From the NCBI GenBank assembly GCA_963747405.1, contig CAVVFG010000025.1:1-64000 (forward strand): DNA of 64,000 nt, given 5' to 3'. The position numbers and the translations under genes are program-made. Below, piece by piece: positions 32,797 to 41,316 of the stretch (position 1 is the stretch's first letter; every line of letters begins with the position of its first letter). The stretch is from Fodinibacter sp963747405. GTDB taxonomy: Bacteria > Actinomycetota > Actinomycetes > Actinomycetales > Dermatophilaceae. Below the pieces are notes generated by a model. It made no database searches. It was not told the origin of the DNA and saw nothing but the letters and a program-made list of their open reading frames with translations.

Positions 32797-34083
32797 TCAC
32801 GCCTCGCGCGAGCGCTCGGTGACGGTGGCCTCGACGTCGGCGGCACTGCTACCGGTGAGGGGCTCGGGCGCAGCCCCGTGCCGCACGTCGTGGGTCTCGC
32901 GCGCGAACAGCCAGGGGATGACGGCCAGCAAAGTGATCAGGCCGGTCGTGCCGAACGCCAGCGGGTAGCTGCCGTGGTCGATCAGCAGCCCCGCGAGGAT
33001 CGGGCCGATGATGGCACCGCTGTCGGACGACATCTGGAAAGTGGCCAGTGCGGGGCCGCCGTTGCGCTCGCGGCCCACGATGTCGGCGAGCGCGGCCTGC
33101 TGCGCGGGGTTGAGCATCCCGGCCCCGACGCCGGCCACGACGGACAGCCCCACCAGCACCGGCAGGCTGCCCGCGAACCCGGTGACGATCGTCGCCAGGC
33201 CGCTGACGACCAGGCCGGCGACGATGAACGGCCGGCGCCCCACCCGGTCGGACAGCCGGCCCGAGACGGTGAGCCCCACGGCGTTGCCGGCGGCGAAGAC
33301 GGCCAGCGCAGTGCCCGCGACCCACGGCTCCTTGCCGATGACGACCGCGGCGAACAGCGGCAGGATCGCGTTGCGGACGCCGAAGTTGGCCCAGCCGTTG
33401 GCGAAGCCCGAGCCGATCGAGGCGCGGTAGGCGACGTCGTGCCACGCGTCGCGCACGGCGAACACGGGGAGCACCGGGGCACCCTCGGCCGGGCGCAGCG
33501 ACGTGCCGCTGATGAAGACCGCGACGAGCGAGGCCGCGACGAGCAGCGCGACCGCGTAGACGAGGAACGGCACGCGCAGCCCGAGGTTGCCGAGCAGCCC
33601 GCCCACGACCGGCCCGAGGATGCCGCCGAACAGGAACGCCGACGCGTAGACCGACGAGATGCGGGCCCGGATCGACGGCGGGGCGAGCCGCACGATGAGC
33701 GCGACGGCCGAGACGGTGAACATCACCGACCCGATGCCGCCCAGGCCGCGGTAGAGCAGCAGCTGCCAGTAGGTGTGCGCGAACGCCGTGGCGCCCGTGG
33801 AGATCGCGACGATGACCAGGCCGGCGAGGTAGATCGGCCGCTCGCCGAAGCGCGCGATCAGCCGGCCGCCTGCCGGGGCGAAGAGCAGCCGGAAGAAGGC
33901 GAACGCACTGACCACGATCGAGCTGGCCGTGGCCCCGACGCCGAAGCTCTGGGCGAACTGCGGCAGCACCGGCAGGATCAGCCCGAACCCGAGGGCGATG
34001 ACGAACGCCGCCGCCACCAGCACCCACAGCTCGCGCGGGATGCGGACCGCCTCCGCGGGCTGGGTCGAGGAGGTGGCGGACAC
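32797..34083 (-). CDS. MFS exporter (12 TM)
   Basis: A 428-residue protein with twelve hydrophobic helices from GTG 34083. Motif A is present in both halves (GGRLIARFGERPIYLAG and SGRLSDRVGRRPFIVAG), as is GLGGIGSVMFTVSAVALI. It resembles TetA/YajR-type drug or metabolite exporters. It stands alone between DUF5701 and the sigma-regulator gene; the substrate is unknown. Confidence 0.88.
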   Translation of the reverse strand: MSATSSTQPAEAVRIPRELWVLVAAAFVIALGFGLILPVLPQFAQSFGVGATASSIVVSAFAFFRLLFAPAGGRLIARFGERPIYLAGLVIVAISTGATAFAHTYWQLLLYRGLGGIGSVMFTVSAVALIVRLAPPSIRARISSVYASAFLFGGILGPVVGGLLGNLGLRVPFLVYAVALLVAASLVAVFISGTSLRPAEGAPVLPVFAVRDAWHDVAYRASIGSGFANGWANFGVRNAILPLFAAVVIGKEPWVAGTALAVFAAGNAVGLTVSGRLSDRVGRRPFIVAGLVVSGLATIVTGFAGSLPVLVGLSVVAGVGAGMLNPAQQAALADIVGRERNGGPALATFQMSSDSGAIIGPILAGLLIDHGSYPLAFGTTGLITLLAVIPWLFARETHDVRHGAAPEPLTGSSAADVEATVTERSREA

Positions 34084-34122
34084 GATCCACCAGTATGCCG
34101 TCCGCCGCCGACAGGCCCGACC

Positions 34123-35496
34123 TCAGCGACCGAACGTGGGGAAGATCGCGGGCAGCGGCTTCGGGTGCTCGCGCCAGTTCTGCCGCCGACCGAGCCACCA
34201 GGTCACGAGGCCGGCGAGGACGAGCACGGCCAGCGGCAGTCCCCAGGTTCGCAGCCGCTCCAGCCAGACGGCGCCGAGGTTCGACACCGGCTCCCCCTGC
34301 AGCTCGTTGCCGGCGAACGAGGGACAGCTCCCCTGCCCGAAGGCCGACGAGATGCTCATGAGCTCGGTCCCAGCCGGTCCGTTCGCCAGCCGGACACCGC
34401 CGTCGGTGATCACCGGCACGTCACCGCGCCAGGCGGGGCGACAGCCGAACCCCTCCCACGAGAGGTAGGAGCCCGGCGTCCATCCTGCTTCGGATGCCGG
34501 GACGTCACCGACCGGAAACCCGACCAGCGCCCCGCTCCCGGTGTCGAAGACCTGCGCCTGCGTACCCTGGCCGGCCCCCGTCGCCGTACCGTCGACACTG
34601 CGCAGCAGCAGCAGCCGTGACCCGTCTGGCGAGACCGAGGCGGCTGCCGGTGGGTCGTCCTCCCAGCCCGGCCATGACACCGTGGCGCCGTTGGTCCACC
34701 CGGTGTCGCCCAGGGTCCAGGTCAGCACGGTGAACTCGTCCGCGCTGTGCCGCCACAGGCCGATCACGGTCGCGTCGTCCTTCCAGCCGGCGAGTAGCAG
34801 GGCGTCACCCACGCCCGCTGGGGGCAGCACCTGGGTGGTTCCGCGCACGTCGACGACCAGCCCTTCGGAGCCGGTCAGGGACGGCAGTGCCGGGTACAGG
34901 ACTCGGTGCGAGTCGGGACCCCACCAAGGAGCGCCCCGCCACAGTTCGCCGGGGTCGGACCGGTGCAGTGCGACCGCCATCGACGCCCCGGTCGTGAGGT
35001 CGAGCACCGCGGATGCCGTGGCGATCTCGCGGCCGTCCGGCGAGACGGCGAGGGCTGACCCCGGTGCGCCACCGAGCGCGAGGGTGTCGGACGCCCCGCT
35101 CAGGGGCACGAACGCCACCGACCCGCCCGGCCCGACGGCGAACGCCCCGGCAGATGTCCCTTGCGTGCCGGGCAGGCCGAGGGCGGCGCGGCCCGGAGTC
35201 GACGTCCGTGGTGGCCGCAGCGGCATCGCGACGTGCTCCGGGTAGCTCGGCAAGGCCGCACCGGAGGGTGTGGCGGGCACCAGCGCCGCCGACGGGGCCT
35301 GCAGCGGGGCGAGCGCCCCGGCGACGAGGAGCCCGACCACAGCGAGCGCGGCGCCGACACCAGCGCGAGCGCGCCAGCGGCGGCGGCTTCCAGCGCGCCA
35401 CATGGCATCCAGGATGCCGGGGTCGATGGAGTCGTCGGGCTCGTCGGCCACGATGCGCGAGAGCGCCTCACGGACTCCCATGGTCGAGTCGGTCAT
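34123..35496 (-). CDS. Membrane-anchored regulator/beta-propeller-like protein paired with a SigE-family factor
   Basis: A 457-residue protein: a cytoplasmic N-terminus (residues 1-40), a membrane helix (AGVGAALAVVGLLVAGAL), a large external region with SPDGREIATAS and VSPDGSRLLLL repeats like beta-propeller blades, and a second helix near the C-terminus (LPLAVLVLAGLVTWWLG). Its start overlaps the stop of the sigma factor gene as ATGA. It is therefore the probable anti-sigma or sensor partner, although no zinc anti-sigma motif is visible. Confidence 0.7.
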   Translation of the reverse strand: MTDSTMGVREALSRIVADEPDDSIDPGILDAMWRAGSRRRWRARAGVGAALAVVGLLVAGALAPLQAPSAALVPATPSGAALPSYPEHVAMPLRPPRTSTPGRAALGLPGTQGTSAGAFAVGPGGSVAFVPLSGASDTLALGGAPGSALAVSPDGREIATASAVLDLTTGASMAVALHRSDPGELWRGAPWWGPDSHRVLYPALPSLTGSEGLVVDVRGTTQVLPPAGVGDALLLAGWKDDATVIGLWRHSADEFTVLTWTLGDTGWTNGATVSWPGWEDDPPAAASVSPDGSRLLLLRSVDGTATGAGQGTQAQVFDTGSGALVGFPVGDVPASEAGWTPGSYLSWEGFGCRPAWRGDVPVITDGGVRLANGPAGTELMSISSAFGQGSCPSFAGNELQGEPVSNLGAVWLERLRTWGLPLAVLVLAGLVTWWLGRRQNWREHPKPLPAIFPTFGR

Positions 35497-36011
35497 GGCG
35501 AGACCTCCTCAGGTCCATAGGTCAACGCGATGTCGGGAGCGAGGACGCGCAGGCGGGCCAGCGCGTGCCGCGCCTGGGACTTGACGGTGCTCACCGAGCA
35601 ACCCAGCAGGTGAGCCGTCTCGGCCTCGCTTCGGTCCTCGTAGAACCGCAGCACGAGCACCGCCCGCTGTCGTGCGGTGAGCCGGGCCAGCGCCGCGTCG
35701 AGCGTGAGGCGGTCGTCGGCTCCGGAGGTCGCGTCGCGGATGGGCGCAGCGTCACGCTCGGTGACCACCACCGGATCCGGCTGGTGCCGCCGCCACCGCC
35801 AGGCGTCGATCGAGCGGGTGTAGAGGATGCGCCGTACGTACGCGTCAGCTCGGGGCAGGTCGACGCGGCTCCAGTGCTGGGCGGCGCGGGCGAGGGACTC
35901 CTGCACAAGGTCCTCGGCGGCGTCTCGGTCGCCGGTGAGCAGGATCGCGGAGCGGACGAGCGAGGACCACCGGTCCCGGACGAAGGCGTCGAAGTCGTCA
36001 CGGTCTGCCAC
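35493..36011 (-). CDS. SigE-family RNA polymerase sigma-70 factor (ECF)
   Basis: A 172-residue sigma factor with region 2 (FVRDRWSSLVRSAILLTGDRDAAEDLVQ) and region 4 (LTARQRAVLVLRFYEDRSEAETAHLLGCSVSTVK). This is the actinobacterial SigE-family layout (TIGR02983-like), without extension domains. It has a GTG start at 36011. It would direct RNA polymerase to a small stress regulon, controlled by the overlapping downstream membrane protein. Confidence 0.92.
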   Translation of the reverse strand: MADRDDFDAFVRDRWSSLVRSAILLTGDRDAAEDLVQESLARAAQHWSRVDLPRADAYVRRILYTRSIDAWRWRRHQPDPVVVTERDAAPIRDATSGADDRLTLDAALARLTARQRAVLVLRFYEDRSEAETAHLLGCSVSTVKSQARHALARLRVLAPDIALTYGPEEVSP

Positions 36012-36073
36012 GCGCTCCTCCTTTCGTCCTCGTCACCATGTCACCCAGGAGTACGGAAGTGAGGGGCTTCTCG

Positions 36074-36114
36074 GGTGGATGCCGACGGTGGTGACTTCCT
36101 GCGGGACATCCACC
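36074..36114. terminator. Hairpin downstream of the thiamine-precursor transporter operon
   Basis: GGTGGATG (36074-36081) and CATCCACC (36107-36114) can pair between the 3' end of the transporter gene and the sigma-factor promoter. The loop is long, so terminator function is uncertain. Confidence 0.35.
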
Positions 36115-36178
36115 TTCCCGCGGGGGGCCGCGACCGCTTCGGGAGCGGGGGAGATGACAAGACGTCGGGTGACGCGGG

Positions 36179-38686
36179 TCAGCGGGCGAGGACCGCCACC
36201 ACGAGCGGCACGGTCGCCAGCACGACGAGGGCGGTGTCGCGCACCCGCCACGGCGCCGGCATCCACCAGGACCGGGCCGTCGCGGTGGCGAACCCGCGGG
36301 CGTCCATGGCGACCGCCAGGTCGGCGGCGGCCCGCAGCGTGCGCACGAGCAGCCCCATGGTCAGGGCGACCAGGTGGGCGACGACGGTGCGCGGCGAGCG
36401 CCACGAGACCCCGAGCCCGCGGACCCGGCGGGCGCGGCCGAGCTCGCGCCAGATCTCGCCGAACGAGTGCACCCGCTGCAGCGCCGCGGAGGTGGCGACG
36501 ACCGGCCGGTCGGGCAGGCGGAGCCGCTGGGCGAGCGCGTCGCCGAGGGCGTCCGGGTCGACCCACGGGATGAGCACCGCTGACGGCAGCACGATGACGA
36601 GCACCCGCAGGCCGACGGTGAGCGCCGGGTCGAGGTCGCGGCCGGCGAGGAACCAGGTCGACCAGCCCACCGAGAGGGCCGCCACCAGGCCGGGGACGAT
36701 CCGCAGCGCGACCCGGCGCGCGCGGGCCAGGCCGCCGCCGCGGCCGCCGGGCGCCCACAGGCCGAGCACCGCGAGCAGCAGCTGGGTGGCGAGCACGACC
36801 AGGCTCGTGGTCCAGTGCGGCGAGAGCACCCCCGCCGGCACCGCGAGCAGGGCACCGACGAGCAGGGCGAGAGCTCCGCACCGCGCCACGAGCGGCACTC
36901 CGGCTGGCTCGGGCACCGGGGGCTCGGCAGGTGCGGCGAGGCGGTGCACCGTCGTGGCGCGGTCGACGACGTGCGCGTCGTGGGTGGCGGTGACGACGGC
37001 ACCCCCGGCCTCGCGGTAGGCCGCGACCAGCCCCACGACGGCGGCCCAGGTGCCCCGGTCCTGGCCGACGGTCGGCTCGTCGGCGAGCAGCAGGGGCGGC
37101 CCGTGGTGCAGGGCGGCGGCCACCGCGAGCCGGCGCTGCTCACCTCCCGAGAGCTGGCGCGGGTCGGCCCGCTCGAGGTGGGCCAGCCCGAGTGCGCCGA
37201 GCAGGGCGCGGGCGCGGTCGACGGATGCCGGGTCGTCGCCGCGGTTCTCGGTTGCCGGGTCGCCGCCGGGAGCGTTCCCGCTCACCCTCTCCACCGTGCG
37301 CGCGGTGGTCAACACCTCGTCGAGCACCGTGCTCGCGACGATCGTGGAGCTCGACCACTGCGGCACCCAGGCCAGCGTGCGGGCGAGGTCGGGGGCCGGG
37401 AGCGAGGCCGGTGGCACGGCATCCGGCGCGTCCGCCGACGGTGGGACGACCCGCACCGCGGATGGGTCGGTGGGGTCGAGGAAGCCCGCGAGCGCGTGCA
37501 GCACCGTCGACTTGCCCGACCCGCTCGGGCCGACGAGGGCGGTCAGCGTGCCCGGCGCCGCAGCGAGGCGCTCGGTCAGCACGGCCGCCCGCCGGGTGCG
37601 TGCGGTGCCGTCGACGAGCCTGGTGGTGCGCTCGACGACGAACGGTGCGGCCTCCAGGGATGTCCCTGGCCGCCCCTCGACACTGCTGCGCTGGGGATCA
37701 GCAGAGTCGAGGATCGGCGGGACACTGCTGCGCCGGGGGCCAGCGGTGTCGGGGCCGGGGACGGCACCGTTGCGGGCTCCTGCCGGCGCGACCAGGGCCG
37801 GGTCGACCGGCACCGGCTCCGGCGGACCGGCCCCCGGCACCCAGATCCCCATGCCCAGCAGCCGTGAGCGCTCGCCGGCCAGAACCTCGCGCACCGGCCC
37901 GTCGGCCACGACCACACCGTCGGCCGAGAGCACCACCAGCCGGTCGACGAGGTCGACCCACGGCCCGAGCACGTGCTCGACGACGACCAGCGTCGGCAAG
38001 GCATGCCGAGTGGTCGTCTGCGAGGGGTCCGCGCCGACCACTGGCCATCCTCGTCGCGCCGCGACGCCTCGGGGCGCCTCGCCCGTGGTGAGTGCCGCGA
38101 CCGCGTCGCGCACCTCCTGCGCCGACCCCGGGTCGAGCATCGCCGTCGGCTCGTCGAGCAGCACCACCGACGGGTCGAGCGCCAGGGTCCCGGCCAGCGC
38201 CAGCCGCTGGGTCTGTCCGCCGGACAGCGTCGAGGTCGGGGTGTCGAGTGCCAGGTCGCCCAGGCCGACCGCACGCAGCGCGGCGTCGACCGCACCGGCC
38301 ATCGCGCCCCGCGGCATCCGTACGTTCTCGGGGCCGAAGGCCACGTCGCGCCCGACCGAGGCCGCGACCACCCCCGAGCCGGGCTCCTGCAGCACCAGCC
38401 CGACCGCGCCCGGGCGAGCACCGGGGGCGACCCCGTCGACGGTCACCGTGCCGGTCAGCTCGCCGGCGTCGACCGTCTCGAGCAGCCCGGCGAGCGCCCG
38501 CAGCAGGGTCGACTTGCCCGACCCCGACGGCCCGACGAGCAGCACCCGCTCGCCGGGGCGCAGGGTCAGCGAGACGTCGCGCAGCACCGGCTCGCGGCGC
38601 CCGAACGGCCGCCAGGTCAGGCCGTCCACCTCGACCCGGCCGGCCCCCGCGCCGCCGGGCGGCACGGGAGCCGGTGACGCCCTCAC
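36179..38686 (-). CDS. ECF transporter: two ATPase domains and the T component in one protein (YkoD+YkoC)
   Basis: A protein of about 835 residues. Residues 15-270 hold ATPase 1 (Walker A LVGPSGSGKST, signature TLSGGQTQR, Walker B VVLLDEPTAML). Residues 340-580 hold ATPase 2 (LVGPSGSGKST, QLSGGEQRR, LLLADEPTVGQ). The last 240 residues are a CbiQ/EcfT-type membrane domain with about five helices and the coupling segments ALQRVHSFGEIWRELGRARR and AMDARGF. Normally YkoD (double ATPase) and YkoC are separate. It follows ykoE by 19 bp, so the energising module and the S component form one operon under a TPP riboswitch. GTG 38686 is the likely start. Confidence 0.88.
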   Translation of the reverse strand: MRASPAPVPPGGAGAGRVEVDGLTWRPFGRREPVLRDVSLTLRPGERVLLVGPSGSGKSTLLRALAGLLETVDAGELTGTVTVDGVAPGARPGAVGLVLQEPGSGVVAASVGRDVAFGPENVRMPRGAMAGAVDAALRAVGLGDLALDTPTSTLSGGQTQRLALAGTLALDPSVVLLDEPTAMLDPGSAQEVRDAVAALTTGEAPRGVAARRGWPVVGADPSQTTTRHALPTLVVVEHVLGPWVDLVDRLVVLSADGVVVADGPVREVLAGERSRLLGMGIWVPGAGPPEPVPVDPALVAPAGARNGAVPGPDTAGPRRSSVPPILDSADPQRSSVEGRPGTSLEAAPFVVERTTRLVDGTARTRRAAVLTERLAAAPGTLTALVGPSGSGKSTVLHALAGFLDPTDPSAVRVVPPSADAPDAVPPASLPAPDLARTLAWVPQWSSSTIVASTVLDEVLTTARTVERVSGNAPGGDPATENRGDDPASVDRARALLGALGLAHLERADPRQLSGGEQRRLAVAAALHHGPPLLLADEPTVGQDRGTWAAVVGLVAAYREAGGAVVTATHDAHVVDRATTVHRLAAPAEPPVPEPAGVPLVARCGALALLVGALLAVPAGVLSPHWTTSLVVLATQLLLAVLGLWAPGGRGGGLARARRVALRIVPGLVAALSVGWSTWFLAGRDLDPALTVGLRVLVIVLPSAVLIPWVDPDALGDALAQRLRLPDRPVVATSAALQRVHSFGEIWRELGRARRVRGLGVSWRSPRTVVAHLVALTMGLLVRTLRAAADLAVAMDARGFATATARSWWMPAPWRVRDTALVVLATVPLVVAVLAR

Positions 38687-38705
38687 GGCATCCGGCCCGG
38701 CCCCG

Positions 38706-39404
38706 TCAGACAGCGTGGTGCTCCCGGTGCTCCTGGCCGGCCGGGAACGCCGACAGGGCGCCGGCCCGGGCCAGCGCCCGCACCAGCAGCCAGCCGACCA
38801 GCCCCGCCAGCACCGCACCCGAGACGGCCATCGCGCCGAGGTAGACCAGCTTGTCGCGCAGCACCCACTCGGCGTACCAGCCGCCGCCGTCGGCGAGCAC
38901 CGACAGCACCGGCACGTCGGCCCACGAGGCGGGGAACTTCACCACCTCGAACGCCCACTCCAGGGGCGCGGACAGCACGCCGGCCAGCGCGGCGGCGCCC
39001 GCCCCGAAGGCCGAGTAGCCGAGCATCGCGAACGCCAGCTCGGCGCCCAGCCCCTGCAAAATGCCCGAGACGAGCACCGTGGCTCCCCACTCGGTGCCCG
39101 GCAGCATCGAGACCAGGGCGGCCACCACCTCGCAGAACAGGGCCGCACCGGGGCGGCGCACGACGAGCCCACCGACGACGCCGGCGAGGAACCAGGGCCC
39201 CACGAACAGGCCCATGAGCGGCGCGTAGCCGATCTTGAGGGCCGTCACGGGCCCGTTGTAGAACACGCCCCAGCCCCAGAAGGCGACGCCGAGGGCCGCG
39301 CCGAGGAAGGCGATGGTGAGGATGTCGACGGTGCGCCAGCCCATCAGAGGGCGGGTCGCGGGGATGGAGCGCCGTACCGGCGCCTCCGTGAGCTGTGTGG
39401 CCAT
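38706..39404 (-). CDS. ykoE: YkoE-type S component for a thiamine precursor
   Basis: A 232-residue membrane protein with about six helices. The YkoE pattern is clear: TVDILTIAFLGAALGVAFWGW, GYAPLMGLFVGPWFLAGVVGGLVVRRPGAA (read in parts) and GTEWGATVLVSGILQGLGAELAFA. YkoE binds hydroxymethylpyrimidine or a related thiamine precursor and works with YkoDC. A TPP riboswitch sits about 100 nt upstream, which fixes the pathway. ATG 39404 fits the family; the longer frame reads through the riboswitch. Confidence 0.92.
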   Translation of the reverse strand: MATQLTEAPVRRSIPATRPLMGWRTVDILTIAFLGAALGVAFWGWGVFYNGPVTALKIGYAPLMGLFVGPWFLAGVVGGLVVRRPGAALFCEVVAALVSMLPGTEWGATVLVSGILQGLGAELAFAMLGYSAFGAGAAALAGVLSAPLEWAFEVVKFPASWADVPVLSVLADGGGWYAEWVLRDKLVYLGAMAVSGAVLAGLVGWLLVRALARAGALSAFPAGQEHREHHAV

Positions 39405-39507
39405 GTGGTGCTCCCGAGGTGTGTGATCTGAGGACCTCGGGGAGGTACGCGCCGGCACCTCGCGGCCGTGGCGGTCGCGGGTGTGCCGGAGACGCACCTG
39501 AGATTTC

Positions 39508-39595
39508 CCGACTCCCTTCGCCGGTGCTAACCGGATCAGGTTCGAGGGTCTGCGGCGGACCGCACTCTCAGCGCTTGGGGCGCTCCCCTGTCGTT
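39508..39595 (-). ncRNA. TPP riboswitch (THI element)
   Basis: On the minus strand the conserved pieces occur in order: GGGGAGC, GCTGAGAGTGCGG, GACCCTCGAACCTGATC, CGGTTAGCACCGGCG and AAGGGAGT. These are the P2-P5 and J elements of the thiamine pyrophosphate riboswitch. It precedes ykoE by about 100 nt, so the transporter would be shut off when TPP is plentiful. Confidence 0.95.
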
Positions 39596-39688
39596 GGACT
39601 CCACCACCATAACCCCGGGCGACTACAGTGAGCACGACCTCGTCGGACGTTGTTGCGTCCGACGGCAATCTGCGTCTGGAGGACTGAC

Positions 39689-39970
39689 ATGGCCATGGGA
39701 GCCGTCGCGTGGAAGATCATGGGCACGGGAGGCGCCATCCTGGCCGGGGTCGCTGCGACCAAGGTCATCGACCGGATATGGGCCAAGGCCGAGGGTGACG
39801 ACGTCAACCCCAAGAGCCCCAACGCCCCGCTGGCCAAGGCCATCGCGTACGCCATGATCACCGGCCTCGCCGTCGGAGCGGCCAAGACCCTGGCCACCCG
39901 CAAGGCGGCGCGCTACTACGAGAAGTCGGCCGGACACCTGCCGGGCGAGATCGCCAACGAGCAGGTGTGA
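39689..39970 (+). CDS. DUF4235-family membrane protein
   Basis: A 93-residue protein with CTGGAGGA and ATG 39689. It starts MAMGAVAWKIMGTGGAILAGVAATKVID, has a second hydrophobic segment (AIAYAMITGLAVGAAKTLATR) and ends with a polar tail, the DUF4235 pattern. Function unknown; common in actinobacteria. Confidence 0.88.
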   Translation: MAMGAVAWKIMGTGGAILAGVAATKVIDRIWAKAEGDDVNPKSPNAPLAKAIAYAMITGLAVGAAKTLATRKAARYYEKSAGHLPGEIANEQV

Positions 39971-40025
39971 CGGCACGGCTCCGCGGATGCTGATGCGCGA
40001 GTAGCGCTGCAGCACGACGCTTTCG

Positions 40026-40058
40026 GTCAGGCGGCCACCCGGAGGGGGACCGCCTGAC
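40026..40058. terminator. Bidirectional hairpin between DUF4235 and hutI
   Basis: Perfect 9-bp arms GTCAGGCGG and CCGCCTGAC around a 15-bp loop lie between two convergent genes. Confidence 0.6.
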
Positions 40059-40080
40059 GGGCGTCCCGGGAGCGGACCCG

Positions 40081-41316
40081 TCAGGAGAGCTCGAGCGCTC
40101 GGGCGAGCGGCATCCCCGCCCGGTACGCGAGGTGCTCGTACGAGGGCGCCTCGAGCACGGCCAGGTCGGCACGCGCCCCGACCGCCACCCGGCCCACGTC
40201 GGTGCGCCGCAGGGCCCGAGCACCTCCCACCGTCGCCGCCACCAGGGCCTCCGCGGCCGTCATCCGCATCTCGCGCACCGCGAGCGCGACCACGAACGGC
40301 ATGGATGCCGTGTTGCACGTTCCCGGGTTGCAGTCGGTCGCGAGCGCCACGTCGACGCCGGCATCGGTGAGGTGGCGGGCGTCGGGGTAGGGCGAGCGGG
40401 TGGAGAACTCGACGCCCGGCAGCAAGGTGGCCACCGTCGTGCCGGCCGCCCCCACCAGCGCGTCGACGTCGTCACCGGTGAGGAAGGTGCAGTGGTCGAC
40501 GCTGGCCGCCTCCAGCTCGACCGCGAGGCGTACCCCCGGACCCGCGGACAGCTGGTTGCCGTGCACCCGCAGGCCCAGCCCGGCATCCCGGCCCGCGCCC
40601 AGCACGCGGCGCGCCTCGTCGCCGGTGAAGGCGTGTGGCGAGGCCGGCTCGCAGAAGACGTCGACCCAGCGGGCGTGGGGGGCGCAGGCCGCGAGCATCG
40701 GCCCGCAGACCAGGTCGAGGTAGGCCGCGCGGTCGTCGCGGGCCTCGGGCGGCACCACGTGGGCACCCAGGAAGGTCGTCTCGTCGGTGACCTCGCGCGC
40801 CAGCCGCAGGGCGCGCACCTCGTCGTCGACGGTCAGCCCGTAGCCGCTCTTCACCTCGACGGTCGTGGTGCCCAACGCTCGCATCTCGGCGACCCGACCC
40901 CGCAGCAGGGCCCGCAGCTCGTCGTCGCTCGCGGCCCGGGTCGCCGCCACCGACACACCGATCCCGCCGCCGTCGTAGGCGACGCCCGCCATGCGGGCGG
41001 TGAACTCGCCCGCCCGGTCACCGGCGTAGACGAGGTGGCTGTGGCTGTCGACGAACCCCGGGATGACGGCGCGGCCACCGACGTCGACGGCCCGGTCGGT
41101 CGCCGGTGGGCGACGTGCCGGCCCGACCCACGCGACCACCCCGTCCTGGACGACGACCGCGGCGTCGTGCAGGATGCCCAGCCGGTCGGCTGCCGCGGTG
41201 GTGCGGTCGCCGGTCGGGGTGCTCCCGTCCGGGCCGGCGCACGTCACCAGCTCACCGACACCGGTGACCAGCAAGGATCCCGGCGCCGCTGTGCCGGAAC
41301 CGGACCCGGGCGTCAT
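40081..41316 (-). CDS. hutI: Imidazolonepropionase
   Basis: HutI hydrolyses imidazolonepropionate to formiminoglutamate, step three of histidine breakdown. The 411-residue protein has the amidohydrolase metal motif PGFVDSHSHLVYAGDR, VEVKSGYGLTVDDE, the HVVPPEARDDR segment and LATDCNPGTCNTASMPF. Its start overlaps the hutF stop as ATGA, so hutI is the last gene of the unit amidohydrolase-hutF-hutI. It is cytoplasmic and needs Zn or Fe. Confidence 0.95.
   Translation of the reverse strand: MTPGSGSGTAAPGSLLVTGVGELVTCAGPDGSTPTGDRTTAAADRLGILHDAAVVVQDGVVAWVGPARRPPATDRAVDVGGRAVIPGFVDSHSHLVYAGDRAGEFTARMAGVAYDGGGIGVSVAATRAASDDELRALLRGRVAEMRALGTTTVEVKSGYGLTVDDEVRALRLAREVTDETTFLGAHVVPPEARDDRAAYLDLVCGPMLAACAPHARWVDVFCEPASPHAFTGDEARRVLGAGRDAGLGLRVHGNQLSAGPGVRLAVELEAASVDHCTFLTGDDVDALVGAAGTTVATLLPGVEFSTRSPYPDARHLTDAGVDVALATDCNPGTCNTASMPFVVALAVREMRMTAAEALVAATVGGARALRRTDVGRVAVGARADLAVLEAPSYEHLAYRAGMPLARALELS

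Noticed and set aside
36074..36114. Second riboswitch near the sigma factor gene
   Set aside because: Only a simple long-looped inverted repeat is present, with none of the conserved riboswitch elements.
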